Under the pieces are notes generated by a model. The model was not told the DNA's origin. It worked only from the letters and a program-made list of their open reading frames with translations, and made no database searches. The position numbers were made by a program, and so were the translations under genes. This document shows positions 11,920 through 22,978 of a stretch of DNA of 64,000 nucleotides, piece after piece. The DNA is from Hymenopus coronatus (lineage: Eukaryota; Arthropoda; Insecta; Mantodea; Hymenopodidae), in assembly GCA_030762935.1 (NCBI GenBank), contig CM060881.1:95840001-95904000 (forward strand). Reading direction: 5' to 3'. How positions within the stretch are numbered: position 1 is the stretch's first letter; every line of letters starts with the position of its first letter.

Positions 11920-12903
11920 ACTTTTTCTAGTACATATGTAGAATGTAAAAAGTAGCTAAAGGAGGTATTGTATTCCACCAAAAAATTCGATTTCGAGATT
12001 TCACCGGAAACACTCGTTTGTCCATGAGTGCATCTGAGAAAAGCATAAATCAAAGACGAAAAGACTATAAAAACCAAATTTGGTATTTAAGTTGAGTATC
12101 TTCCAAGGATTTAGTACAAAGATTACAAAAAAAAATCCCCCTACACCAAACAATCGTTTATATAGATGTTTTTTTTTTTAAATTGTTGCTTTTCTGACTA
12201 TTTTTATTAAAATGCCAGATGTTTTAGATATTTTATGACAAAAGGAAACATAACTGGAATTTCTGGGAATAGCCTGAAGGCTTCTACATTCCGGATGTCT
12301 TTTGTGTAACTCGTAAACTGTAAGAGATAGACAAAAACTTACTACAAAAAAAATGTAGATCTCATTAGAACACAATTTGTATTGATATGGTATGTGGTGT
12401 GTGTGTTGTAGGTTTCAATTTTAAACTAAAACTTTACTCAGGTCGTCCGCCTGGGCGGTGTTGTGGTAGCGTGTCTGCCTTACGTTCAATAGGTCGCGAG
12501 TTCGAATCTCCCTTAGGGTGAGTTACCTGGATAAGGTTTTTTTCGGGGTTTCCCTTATGCTGAGACGACGAATGTCAAGTAACTTTAAATGGACCCCGAT
12601 ATCATTCCAGCATCATTTCACCAATTTCATTCATCGTTCAATATGACCAATCAGATTAAAGGGCATTAAGCTACAGAAAAAAGAGTGAAGTCAAGTTTAT
12701 TTCATTTTTGTTTTACTGTAGGGTATACAAAAGAGAACCGAATTTTAAATTGTTTCACATTGCATTAGTTTTCAAAAGGCTTTGACTATCGCTTTCGCCT
12801 ATTTGCCTTTTCTTTTAAGGAAGCAAGTAATAAGACAAGTTCTGCTAATGTTTATTTCGACTAACATGGCGTAGATAAAAGAATAATGTTTTATAAGGAA
12901 AGT
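11920..12903 (+). repeat. Family A, copy 8, interrupted by a SINE
   Basis: Starts ACTTTTTCTAG and contains GAGATTTCACCGGAAACAC, ACCAAATTTGGTATTTAAG and AAGAGATAGACAAAAACTTAC. Its terminal third resumes after a ~250-bp SINE at 12441-12692. The end near 12903 is degraded (AAGGAAAGTTTGTTAATGG). Confidence 0.8.
12441..12692 (+). repeat. SINE family 2, copy 1, inserted in family A
   Basis: The tRNA-like head has GTGGTAGCGTGTCTGCC (A-box region) and CGAGTTCGAATCTCCC (B box). The body includes GAGTTACCTGGATAAGG, GAGACGACGAATGTCAAG and CCAATTTCATTCAT. It interrupts copy 8 between its TTTAAACTAAAACTTTACTC and GTATACAAAAGAGAACCGA blocks, so it inserted later. Confidence 0.85.
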
Positions 12904-13098
12904 TTGTTAATGGAACAGCTAATCATGTGAATGAAACAAATCAGACTTTTTAACCATATATTGTTACAAGTAAACTAACAATTTAAATTCCAGATGGGGC
13001 AATAATTTCATCCCCTCTTTCTGCGAGTATTAGCCGCAATAGGTCTGTACGTCGGAGTGCGCGAGGTGTCCTCCTCGTTTATCCACATTTACCTTTTT

Positions 13099-14178
13099 AC
13101 TTTCTCTATACGTTCTATGTACATAATGCATAGAGAAGGTAGCGATTTCAACCCAAAACCTCGATACCGAGATTTCACAGGAAATACACGTTTTAGGATC
13201 CCCTGTACCCCAAAAAGCATTTTTAGAAGAAGATCCATGTGTCTGTGAACACGATAACTCAAAAAAGAAAAGTCTGTGAAATACCCAACCTGGTTTTTAA
13301 GTTTAGTATCTTCCAGGGAAGCGACATTAAGATTTTGAGAAAAATCTTCCCTCCCCAAGCCAGGTTTTACATGGAGAATGTTTCGAAAATTTTATATTTT
13401 TAAAAATGGCTTTAGCAATTTTGATTAAAATACCTTATATTAAAGCTATTTACATAGAAAATAAAATGTATATCTTCAATTTTCTGCAAAGAACCTCTTA
13501 AAGACCTCTTTATTCTAGATGAATTGTGCTAAATTATGCGTAACTTGTGGACCATAAGAGATAGACAAAACCTTACTACACAAAAAAATGTATAACTTGT
13601 TAAAACACATAATTTATGTCAAATATGTTTTTTTTTTCGTAGAAATATTCCTTGTTATTTATTTCAGATTTAAATGCTTAAAATTTTCCCACATGGACAT
13701 TTGTACCTACTCCAGGCCATGCATAGAAACGGATTTGAACCACATGGCAACCCGCTTTTAAAAGATTTGGCTATTGTTTTAATCTAGTGCATTCCCTTAT
13801 TTACCTCATACTTGCAAGGAAGCAAGTAGTTAAGACAATTTCTGCTAATCTTGATCTGGATTATTATAATTTGGATACGAGAGTAAGCTCACTCGGAGGT
13901 CCCGGGTTCGATTCCAGACTCAGGCGAAGAATTTTTCTTTAACCAGAATTATTCCCATCTCCCACAGAGTCTGGAATTATGCATGCGAGATTGAATGTGT
14001 GTGTTTGAAGGAAATAAAATGATTAAAATGCAAGTAAAGAACGTACCGTCAACGATTTGTTACCAATGAAAAACCCCCGATATGACCTTAGATGTTAAAG
14101 GGAGCTATATAAATGAAAAAAAAAAAAAAAAAAAAAAAAACTATTTAAAAAAAATTGTTACTGCGATGTAGAGAAAGT
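13099..14178 (+). repeat. Family A, copy 9, interrupted by a SINE
   Basis: Starts ACTTTCTCTATACG with the palindrome CTATGTACATA and ends TAGAGAAAGT, followed by CATGTGAATGGAACACATTAG. A family 3 SINE with poly-A (about 13880-14140) sits in its terminal part. Without the SINE, the length is about that of a full copy. Confidence 0.88.
13880..14140 (+). repeat. SINE family 3 with 25-nt poly-A, inserted in family A
   Basis: B box CCCGGGTTCGATTCCAG, a body with AACCAGAATTATTCCC and GTTAAAGGGAGCTATATAAATG, then an A-run at 14116-14140. The first ~30 bp of the head are missing compared with the copy at 60.25 kb. The clean poly-A suggests a fairly recent insertion. Confidence 0.85.
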
Positions 14179-14697
14179 CATGTGAATGGAACACATTAGA
14201 TTTTTGGGTAAGTAAACCATCTAATATCTGCGGCTTTTTATCTCCCCTTAAGACTGCTTAAAGAGTCTTGTCTACCTGAAGAAATTAAACTTACGACGTC
14301 ACGATTTTATGACACGATTCAACGGACACACATTAGCGCGTTTTAAAACAGAAATTCGCTCAGAAGTGCAATGTTATGTACATAGGGGATGTGTAATGAA
14401 CTGTGGTGTGTGTTTGTAGTTGAAAACAAAACTTTTATATTAGGCCGCTTCCGTCACTGACACACCTGATCAAACTTCGGCAACAACAGGAAGTGACAGT
14501 TCCTCTCAGCAGGAGAAAGTCCCATGTCGAAGGAAATGAAAACTTTGTGTGAACATTTGTGTTATGATAGCCTGCTGCTTTGTTTCAAATATACATACGT
14601 GAGATAAGTTCCTGAAGAGGTCAGCAGTAGAAGCTGTGTTCAATTATTTCTAATATTAATTTCTCATAAGTTGTAATTTCAGAATGTTTTTTTTTTT
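14179..14697. other. Intergenic DNA, nothing recognised
   Basis: About 500 bp between two family A copies. No frame, motif or shared repeat that I can support. Confidence 0.4.
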
Positions 14698-15234
14698 ACT
14701 TTCTCTACCCGTACTATGTACATAGTGTATAGAGAAGTTATTTTATATCGATGTTTTGCGTCCCCCTGAATCAAAAAAAAGTTCAGAAAAAGGTCCGTGT
14801 GTGTCTGTGGACATAATATCTCAAAACGACAAGGCCGTTGATTACCAAACTTAGTATTTAAGTTTGTAAGAGATGTACAAAAACTTACCATACAAAAAAA
14901 TTTAGAGCACACTAAAGCACAAAATTTATGAAAAATACATTTTTTTTTCGTGGAGTTGATCCTTTTTTAGACATTCCTTGTTTTTTGTTTCAGCTTTGAA
15001 AAACTTTCTCATGCAGGAATTTGTAAACTCGTGTCCATACAAACAAAGGAACTTCAGTCACATAGCAACCAGCTTTTGACTATCACTCTAACACATGGTA
15101 TTCCTTTATTTCTCTTCTACTTACAAAGGAGCAATTAATAAGATTATTTCTGCTCATTTTTTTATCGATTAGCATGAAGTAAATAGAAGCATTAGCTTTT
15201 TAACATTAATTTGTTACAGAGATGTAGAGAAAGT
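14698..15234 (+). repeat. Family A, copy 10 (internally deleted)
   Basis: Both termini are present: ACTTTCTCTACCCG and the palindrome ACTATGTACATAGTGTATAGA at the left, and TAGAGAAAGT plus CATGTGAATGGAACACATCAG at the right. It is only 537 bp because about 280 bp in the middle are missing, between AAGTTTG and TAAGAGATG. Confidence 0.88.
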
Positions 15235-15713
15235 CATGTGAATGGAACACATCAGATGTTTTTCTTATACAATCACAGATATACAAACATTGGCATACAT
15301 ACAGTAGAATTCTACTCAACCGAAAAATCCGATGTCAATATTTCACCAAAATACATGTTTTGAGGCCGTCTAAACAAACAATTTTGAAAAGGGGAAAAAC
15401 ATGCTGTTAAGTTCTATAATTGCAAAACTAAGAGATCTCAAACTATCACATTTTATTTAAATAATTATAACTTTCTAATCCTAGTAGCATTCTTGTATTC
15501 TATCAAGATAGTGCAGTATAAAATATTTGCACTTGCAACAGTTCACCGTTTATAAATTTAAATGCATTTAAATTGCGAAGAAAATAATTCTGATATTATG
15601 TAAATTCACACACATTTCTCTATCCATTTTAAACTATTCTTAAAAATAGTAAAACACAGTTTATAGCTATTAAGTTATTTATATTAAAAGGATACATATT
15701 TTGAAGCAAATGT
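15235..15713. other. AT-rich DNA with a small family A piece
   Basis: About 15310-15390 matches the first ~100 bp of family A (TTCTACTCAACCGAAAAATC, then ATACATGTTTTGAGG). The rest is AT-rich sequence without recognised content. Confidence 0.5.
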
Positions 15714-16073
15714 TTATGTTGAAGGGATCCAATCCATAATATAATCAAATGAACTATTTAGATTAACATTTTCGTTATTCTGAATTAGCTTATGGTTCAT
15801 ATAGAACATTTTTGTTACTAGGCTTGTACTCTTGGAGATCAATAATACAGGCTGACCACAGTACGGTATATAAACGCTCACTTGACCGTGAGCAACAGAC
15901 ACGCACACTTCGTCAAATGGGCAATTAACCTCAAGCACCTCATTCCACTTTGTGGATCCGCAAATTGCAAGCTCGGTTATCACTTCATCAATTAGATGGT
16001 GAAGGCTCTGTTCTGCAAAAGTAAACCTTATGTCCAGCTCTGTTTTAAGGATGTATCGTGTCTTGTCTGACAT
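15714..16073 (-). CDS. Unassigned 119-residue open frame
   Basis: A 119-codon frame on the minus strand, beginning MSDKTRYIL and ending DYIMDWIPST. The composition is balanced and not low-complexity, with mixed charged and hydrophobic residues, a segment CPFDEVCVSVAHGQVSVYIP and no transmembrane-like stretch. It is outside the family A copies and directly follows a SINE 2 body. I do not recognise the family. It might be a single exon, a processed pseudogene, a transposon-derived coding piece or chance. No splice or promoter evidence was seen. Confidence 0.25.
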   Translation of the reverse strand: MSDKTRYILKTELDIRFTFAEQSLHHLIDEVITELAICGSTKWNEVLEVNCPFDEVCVSVAHGQVSVYIPYCGQPVLLISKSTSLVTKMFYMNHKLIQNNENVNLNSSFDYIMDWIPST

Positions 16074-16079
16074 TAAATG

Positions 16080-16265
16080 TATCCCGAATGCGAATCTCGG
16101 TAAGACTGAGTTAACCGGATGAGGATTTCCTCATCGGAGATTTCCATTCTGAGAAGACGAATGTTCAGTAATTCTAAGCTGTATAACCTCCCGCATCACT
16201 TCACCCATTTCATTAATTCACAATCCGATATGACCTACTAGGTTAAAATACGTTGAAGAAAAACA
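16080..16265 (+). repeat. SINE family 2, copy 2 (head truncated)
   Basis: Starts around the B box (GCGAATCTCGG) and continues with GAGTTAACCGGATGAGG, GAAGACGAATGTTCAG, ACTTCACCCATTTCATTAAT and CGATATGACCTACTAGG, collinear with the copy at 12.44 kb. The A box is lost. Confidence 0.75.
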
Positions 16266-16286
16266 ATCTCATGTGTTCATATACCT

Positions 16287-16901
16287 TTCTTTACCTATTA
16301 TGCAAGAAACTATTCTTACAAAGCCTTATTCGTCTATTTCATGATAATCTAAGTAAGCTTTAGCAGAAATGGTATTATCACTTATTTCCTTGTGCAGCGG
16401 AAATAAGGAGATATACTAGGCCAAAGCAATACTCAATTACTTCGAGCTGGTTGCTCTGTGATGCCCATGAAACGTCGTTCTCTTTGCATGGTCAGAAGTT
16501 AAAGAAAGAAATGAAAGAAAAACAAATGATGAATTCGCTTTTGATAAAATTATTGGAAACTATTGGAATGTCTCAGAAATGATTAGCTCCACAGTAAAAG
16601 TATACCTAAAATAAAATGCGTGCTTAAACTATCTACTTTTATGTAGTAAAATTGTGTCTATTTTTACGGTTAAGGTATATAAGATTCATTAAAAGAACAC
16701 TTCAGATGCTATAGGCAGAACATTTTAGATATGCATTCTATTTATGATACCTATAAATACCATAAAGTGTGGCATTTTTAAAAAAATCCAAAAGTTTCAA
16801 AAAACTTTCATGTAAAGAATAGTTTTGGGTTTGATTTGCCTGAAAACTTCGGTCGCATAAATTCTGAACTTAAATACCAACTTTCTTTTTCAGTTATCGT
16901 G

Positions 16902-16957
<56 letters not shown>

Positions 16958-17098
16958 GTTTTTCTATTTTTTTTATTCAGGGATTCTCAAAACATGTATT
17001 TCAGATAAATTTTGGTGTCAAATGTTTGGATGGGATGCAATACTTTCTCCTCTATGTCCACTCTAAGCTATATAGAATGCTATAAGGAAATGACGCTC
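16287..17098 (-). repeat. Family A, copy 11 (minus, diverged subfamily)
   Basis: Minus-strand copy with the tail at left (CATGTGTTCATATACCTTTC), the AGCAGAAATGGTATTATCACTT block, TTTCATGTAAAG, a long CA tract and ATGCAATACTTTCTC near the head. Several blocks differ from the 10.6-kb reference, such as the CGTTCTCTTTGCATGGTC phrase. The same phrase recurs at 17.5 and 19.0 kb, indicating a subfamily. Confidence 0.75.
16903..16954. repeat. (CA)n microsatellite
   Basis: About 26 CA units inside family A copy 11 at the family's usual tract position. Confidence 0.95.
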
Positions 17099-17331
17099 TC
17101 CGTTCATTTTCCCGTTTCAGAGCAATTCCCCACGCGTCTTAGTTTTCGCCCAGTCATACCCATAGCTTTTACGCTACAATTCTCATTTTTTTATTTTTGT
17201 TCATTCATTTACTAAATGCTGCAGAAAAAAAATCTTGGATTGGAAGCTTGCACCAATAGGCTCAAGATTCCGCAAAGGTTCTTTGTATTGGAGTGTAATA
17301 ATGACAAACAAAAATAGGTATCTAATATGTT

Positions 17332-17965
17332 ACTTTCACATGATATCTACCCATCTTCATCAGAATGTTCCTACAAAAGCTTATTCTGATATCTGTGCTA
17401 TGGTGACAGAGATCATAATTTATAGAAATGGTTAATTAATATTTTACAAGGGGAACAAAACAATATAGTAGGTATCTGCCATAGTGAAATCTTTTAAGAA
17501 GGGCTCTCCATACAATACATTTGAAATTCCGTTCTCTTTGCATGATCTAGAGGAAAAGATGACAGTAAATTTGTGATTGAGAGAGTATGTATTTATATGT
17601 TATTGTAATATATAAATAAAAGTTACCTATATCATAATTTAAATAAACAAATACCTCGATAATGGTTAACGACACAAACAAATTGTTAAGCTTGAATTGG
17701 GTGTTTTAATGAGATATATCTTTTGTGTAGTAAGATTTTATCCTTACGATTTGCTAATAATACATGTTATTCAGAATTAAAAGGACTTCAGAAAATATTT
17801 CCGGAAAATTCAGGACATATGTACGCTAATTTGTCATTAAACTATCTTACACCGAAGGCAGTTTGATCAAAATGGTTAAAACTATTTTTGAGATAGTCTC
17901 ATTTCAGTAGAGTCTCTTAGAGAGTCACCGGGAACGTCGAAATGTTTTACACGTAAATAATAGAA
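17332..17965 (-). repeat. Family A, copy 12 (minus, old subfamily, head missing)
   Basis: Collinear blocks on the minus strand: ACTTTCACATGATATC (tail), CTACAAAAGCTTATT, the GTTCTCTTTGCATGATC subfamily phrase and AATGGTTAAAACTATTTTTGAGA. The head end is lost where a plus-strand remnant starts near 18004. Confidence 0.6.
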
Positions 17966-18003
17966 ACATTTGTATAGGGTCTATTCATATAAAGCTTATT
18001 TTT

Positions 18004-18390
18004 GCTTTCTCTTCTGCTTAGCTACTGTAAGTAGTGGAACTGTAGCAATCGAAAATTCGGTATAGAAATTTCGCGAGGTCTCTAAATCCCAAATATTTGC
18101 TGTAGCAAAACGACTGTGCTCATATTGGATGCAGCAAAACAAGGTAGGAGGATGGAAACTTCTTCAGCCCAGTTCCAAATAATTCATTGAGTTTTATTTG
18201 CTTAAAAGATTTTGATATATAATATTTTCATAACAATTAAAATATACATATTGTAATTTCTGTTTACAGCTTATGAAGACGTCCTCATTTTTAGGTAATT
18301 TTGTAACTAGAAAGCTATAATGGATATAGATTAATACGGAAAAATAATGTAAAACCAGTTATAATGTGCAATTTGTGTTGAATGCTTTGT
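18004..18390 (+). repeat. Family A remnant (plus, strongly decayed)
   Basis: Begins GCTTTCTCTTCTG, then AAAATTCGGTATAGAAATTTCGCG and GGTCTCTAAATCCCAAA, matching the family head. Later blocks (AAGATTTTGATATATAA, GTGCAATTTGTGTTG) are weak. The boundary is approximate. Confidence 0.45.
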
Positions 18391-18861
18391 TTTAAAGTTT
18401 TAATGATCACATGGAACTTTTCGCTTCTTTGTTTGAATTTTCCAGTATGTAAAGTAATAAGTTTCTTATGTGTGTGTCCATCCTTCCATTTATCATAAGG
18501 TCATGCAAAGTGTGTGCATTAGCAGTATACACCTGCTTTAGAACAGTTGATTGTCATACTAACCTCTTGTAGGTGAATTTGGGGCAACATATGTCATGCT
18601 TTACAGGAAGTAGATAGTAAACAATCTGATGTGCTACATTCATATGCTTTTTTTTTTTTCTACAAAACCATATTCTTGTATATGCTACGTATTACTTGAG
18701 ATACAATTTTACAGAGGTGGTTTCATTACACCTTTCGTTGTTTTTATAAAAGGGATATAAGGGATTGATCCAATAGTCAGAACTTTATGTGCAAGCGCTG
18801 AACTTTCATACATAATGAGAAAGAGCTAATTGTTACAGCTCAAAAAATCCCTATCGCATAA
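18391..18861. other. Decayed repeat-like AT-rich DNA
   Basis: Contains a possible minus-strand family A tail (CAATCTGATGTGCTACATTCATATG, about 18632-18656) and a block near 18755 resembling the TAAGGGAGTACCATAGG region. The rest is unassigned. Confidence 0.4.
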
Positions 18862-19663
18862 TTATCTCTACCTAACAAACTTTACTTACAAAAGCTTATT
18901 TTTCCATCTACTTCCTGCTATAAAGAACATTTTTACTAGAAATGCTCTTATTATTTCCTTATAAGTAGAAGAGAAGTAAGGGAATGCATTAGACTAAAGG
19001 AAAAATCAAATCTTTTAAAAGATGGTCACTTAATGCAATTGGTATTTCCTTCTCTTTGCATGAACTGGGTGAAAATAAGTAAATAACGATTACCTATTTG
19101 AGAAAAGTCGAAGTAATGTAAAGTTTAAAACCAATAACAAAAAATATCTCGGAAAAGGTCAACTCCACAAAACATGAACATGTCATAAATTCTGTGTTTT
19201 AACGAGAACTGCATTTTTGTGCAATATGATTTTGTGTCTCTCTTACCATTTACCGGATATGCAAAAGTCCTCCAAAATGAATAGGGCTTCAGAAGTTATT
19301 CGTAGAAAATTCAAAACAAACATTGTATTTGCCATATAAGTGACTCTAATACAGCCATTTTAATAAACAATCGTTAGCTGTTTTAGAGAAAACCGAAAAT
19401 ATCGAAAAATGTCCTATAAAAAGATAGTTTGGGGTAGTTGATTCTTCTAAAATCTTCGTATCACATCCTTGGAAGATACTTAACTCAAATACCAAGTTTA
19501 GTGTTTCGCCAACTTTTCGTTTTTGAGTTATGCTGTTCGCGCGCGCGCACATGTGGATCTTTTTCTAAATCTGCTTTATTTAAATTTAAGTATGCTGAAC
19601 ACATGTATTTCCTGTAATATCTTAGGTCAAATGCAAAATATTATGCATACGTGGTAGAGAAAA
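18862..19663 (-). repeat. Family A, copy 13 (minus)
   Basis: On the minus strand the tail side lies near ATTATCTCTACC, followed by AAAGCTTATTTTTCC, TATTATTTCCTTATAAGTAGAAG, AAAATATCTCGGAAAAGG, CTTCGTATCACATCCTTGG and TTTTCGTTTTTGAGTTATGC. It ends GGTAGAGAAAATAAAG. A GC repeat (GCGCGCGC) near 19540 replaces the usual CA tract. Confidence 0.75.
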
Positions 19664-19675
19664 TAAAGTTTTGTT

Positions 19676-20490
19676 GTGTTACATCTACGTGTCCTGTTTT
19701 ACCTATTCTGCAACAAACTGTTCTTACAAATGTTTACTTCTTTATTCGCTTTATGCTAATCGAGATAAACAATAGCAGAAATAGTTTAATACATAATAGG
19801 GGACCAAGGGAATACACAAGGCTAAATCAATAGTCAAATCTTTTAAGAGCGAGTTGTTATGAATATTGACATTAAATTCCCTTCTTTATACACGATAGGA
19901 AAATAGTTAATAACATTCCATTTGAGATAAGTAAAAGTAATTCAAAGTAAACCATTAACAAGGAATATTCGGAAACAGATAACTCTACAAAAATATATTT
20001 CAGACAATCTTAAAGTCTATCAGTTATGCTAAATCATTGAATGAAAAGGACTTCAGAGACTATTCTAAAAAAATAGTAAACAAATAAAATAATAAATCAA
20101 AATATACATTTCATTTGTTATGTAAATATCTTAAAGATAAGAGTATTTTAATACTTTTTTGAGAAAATCAAAATCTTCGGAAAAATGTTCCATGTGAAAG
20201 TAGTTTTGACTGGGGTGGATTTTTGTTATAAATTTTCGTGTCACATCCTTGTGAGATAATGAAACTAAATATCAAATTTGGTTTTAAACGAACTTTTGTT
20301 TATGAGTTCTATTCGCAGACACACCTAAACCACATGAATGTTGTTTTTTTTAAATGAGATATATATAAAATTTTATTTTGTATTCATGAGGGCTTCAAAA
20401 GACACATTTCCGATAACATTTTTTCAACATCCAATTTCTGGTTGGAATGCAATATTTGCTTAATCTGCTATAAGAAATGCCAGAGAAAGC
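19676..20490 (-). repeat. Family A, copy 14 (minus, diverged)
   Basis: Collinear minus-strand blocks: ATTCTGCAACAAACTG, TTATGCTAATCGAGATAAAC, GGGAATACACAAGGCTAAA, CACATCCTTGTGAGATAATG and TGGAATGCAATATTTGC. It lies head-to-tail with copy 13, so 18.86-20.49 kb is effectively a tandem pair of diverged copies. Confidence 0.65.
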
Positions 20491-20539
20491 AAAGGTTGAT
20501 AATGAATAGTTCGTGGGATAGCTATAAAACAAAGAACAG

Positions 20540-21110
20540 AATTCGTAAAAAGAGCCGGTGTCTAGCGTCATGTGCGGTGGACTAAAACAGGTTCTCTGGT
20601 TCGCGGCCATGAAATGCGCTCGGGTTCCATCCTAGCTACGGGTGTGCGCATTTTAAGTTCCATGTTTGGGACAGGTGGAAAGTGGGGAGCTGCGACAGGC
20701 AGCGATCCTGGCCACGATAAGCAACATTCCAGCGGGGCATACACATTGCTTTCCCGCATCGATTGGATGATCATCCAACTCTGGAGTGGAAAGTGGGCGT
20801 GAGGCTAGAGTCAGGTTTATAGCCTCAGGTTGGTCCGAGCTGTAGCGGCAAAGGTTTATTATATTATATTCGCTACTACTGAGCAGCGAGGTGGTTTTCA
20901 TTAACGTGTGAGGGTCGCATCGGGAGGTCCCAGGGAGCTACTTGTTTGAGAAGTAGTGACTCCAGACGAGAACTGGACGAGAGGGACTCGAGGCGCTGAT
21001 TACGTCTCACCTTCCAGCACTGCACCCCATTCATAACGCCTTCGGGCCGAGATGGGGGATGCAGCGGCCGGGCGGTAGACCAAGGTCCCTTGTGAACTGT
21101 CGTGCCAAGG
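20540..21110. repeat. GC-rich retroposon-like segment (tRNA-like head)
   Basis: A GC-rich island in AT-rich DNA. It has CCGGTGTCTAGCG followed by GCGCTCGGGTTCCATCC, which resembles an A box plus B box, and a body ending GCAGCGGCCGGGCGGTAGAC. The 68-82-residue overlapping frames on both strands are typical of GC-rich non-coding DNA. Probably a long SINE, but no second full copy is visible here. Confidence 0.4.
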
Positions 21111-21312
21111 AGTTACGTTACAATGACATATGTAAATATGTAATGAAAATATATTATGGTTAATAAGAAATAGGTAGAGGAATAAGCTGTTGTAGGACTA
21201 ATATGTAGAAGAATGAGAAACGCATGGCATCAAAATTAATTTTATTTGATTATATTAAACCATTACAATTTCCTTCATAGTACTAAACCATGTGAAGCAA
21301 CATATCAACTCT

Positions 21313-22075
21313 TTATTTCTCTACTTAGTATACGTTCATAATACATAAGTAGAGAAGGTACTGCATTCCACCTACATATTCTATACCAAGATTTCACTGG
21401 AAGTACGTGCTGTACCAAAAAACAGTATTTTTAGAGAAACATTCACGTGTGTGTGTGTCAAAGAACTAGATTTTTATTAAATACCAAACATGATAACTAA
21501 GTTTAGTACCTTACAAGGATGCAACACGAAGATTTTCAAGAAAATCCCCCATTCCAAACTACACAATACATGGAAAAATTTTCGAAAATTTTCGTTTTAT
21601 TCAAAACGGCACTAACAATTTTAATGAAAACACACTATGTGTGATATTTACGTGACAAATAAAATGGATATATTAATTTGTCAACTTTATACTGGGTGCA
21701 TTTTGCATAACTAATAAACCTTAAGAGATAGGTGCATAAAAGATTACTGCACAAAAAATGTAGACCTCGTTAAAACACACAAGTTGTAATATATATTTGT
21801 TTTTTAAGAGTTAACCATTTCTGAGATATTCTTTGTTCTGGTTTCAATTTTAAAATACTTAAACTTTTCTCAAATAGGAATTGCTGATTCCTTTCTCTTT
21901 TATTTTATTCCTAGTCATGCAAAATGTAAAGAGAACCGAATGTCAAATAGCTTTTAAAAGATTTCACAAACGCTTTAGCCTAGAAACTTAATAGGAACCA
22001 TTTCTGCTAATGTTTATCTCAATTAGCATGAAGTAGATAGAAGAATTAGGTTTTCTAAGAAAGGTTTATTACGGA
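21313..22075 (+). repeat. Family A, copy 15
   Basis: Head near ATTTCTCTACTTAGTA with CATAATACATAAGTAGAGAAGG, then GATTTCACTGGAAGTACG, AAGATTTTCAAGAAAATCCCCC, AAAAATGTAGACCTCGTT and AGCATGAAGTAGATAGAAG. Its tail merges directly into the minisatellite that starts at about 22060. Confidence 0.8.
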
Positions 22076-22196
22076 ATGAAACACATAAGATATTTTGAGT
22101 AACATTCTGACACAGAATAATGGCAATGGAACGGAACATATAAGATATTTTGAGTTACGTTCTGACACTGAATCATGGCAATGGAATGGAAGATAT

Positions 22197-22680
22197 AAGA
22201 TATTTTGAGTTACGTTCTGACACTGAATCATGGAAATAGAATGAAATGGAACACATAAGGTATTTTGAGTTACGCTCTGACACTGAATCATGGCAATGGC
22301 ATGGCATGGAACACATAAGATATTTTGAGCTACATTCTAACACTGAATCATGGCAATGGAATGGAATAATAAGATATTTTGAGTTACGTTTTGACACTGA
22401 ATCGTGGCAATGGAACGGGGCACGTAAGATATTTTGAGTTACGTTCTGACACTGAATCATGGAAATAGAATGAAATGGAACACATAAGGTATTTTGAGTT
22501 ACGCTCTGACACTGAATCATGGCAATGGCATGGCATGGAACACATAAGATATTTTGAGCTACATTCTAACACTGAATCATGGCAATGGAATGGAATAATA
22601 AGATATTTTGAGTTACGTTTTGACACTGAATCGTGGCAATGGAACGGGGCACGTAAGATATTTTGAGTTACGTTCTGACA
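22197..22680 (+). repeat. 229-bp higher-order duplication in the array
   Basis: A four-unit block is repeated in tandem with an offset of 229 bp and is essentially identical: GGAAATAGAATG occurs at 22232 and again at 22461, and GGCATGGCATGG in both. It shows recent unequal exchange or slippage over several units. Confidence 0.9.
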
Positions 22681-22749
22681 CTGAATCATGGCAGTAGAAT
22701 AGAGTGCAACCCATAAGATATTTTGAGTTACGTTCCGACACTGAATCAT

Positions 22750-22978
22750 TGTGTTTAACGCCCGTTTTAACTACTTATGGCACCGCAGGCGGTGACACTG
22801 ATAATACATGATGATGAGCACCGGTGGAATGCGATGGCGGGGGAAACCGGAGTACCTGGAGAAAACCTGCCCCAGCGCCGCTGTATCCACCACAAATCTC
22901 ACATGCGGTCGCTTGGGATCGAACCCTGGCCGTCTAAGTGAGAGGCGAGTGGTCTAACCATTCGGCCACGGCGCGGCC
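22750..22978 (-). repeat. SINE family 4, full copy inserted in the array
   Basis: On the minus strand: GGCCGCGCCGTGGCCGAATG (A-box region), CAGGGTTCGATCCC (B box), TTTTCTCCAGGTACTCCGG, CATCGCATTCCACCGG and GGGCGTTAAACAC. Satellite units lie on both sides, so it jumped into an existing array. No poly-A is visible. Confidence 0.9.
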
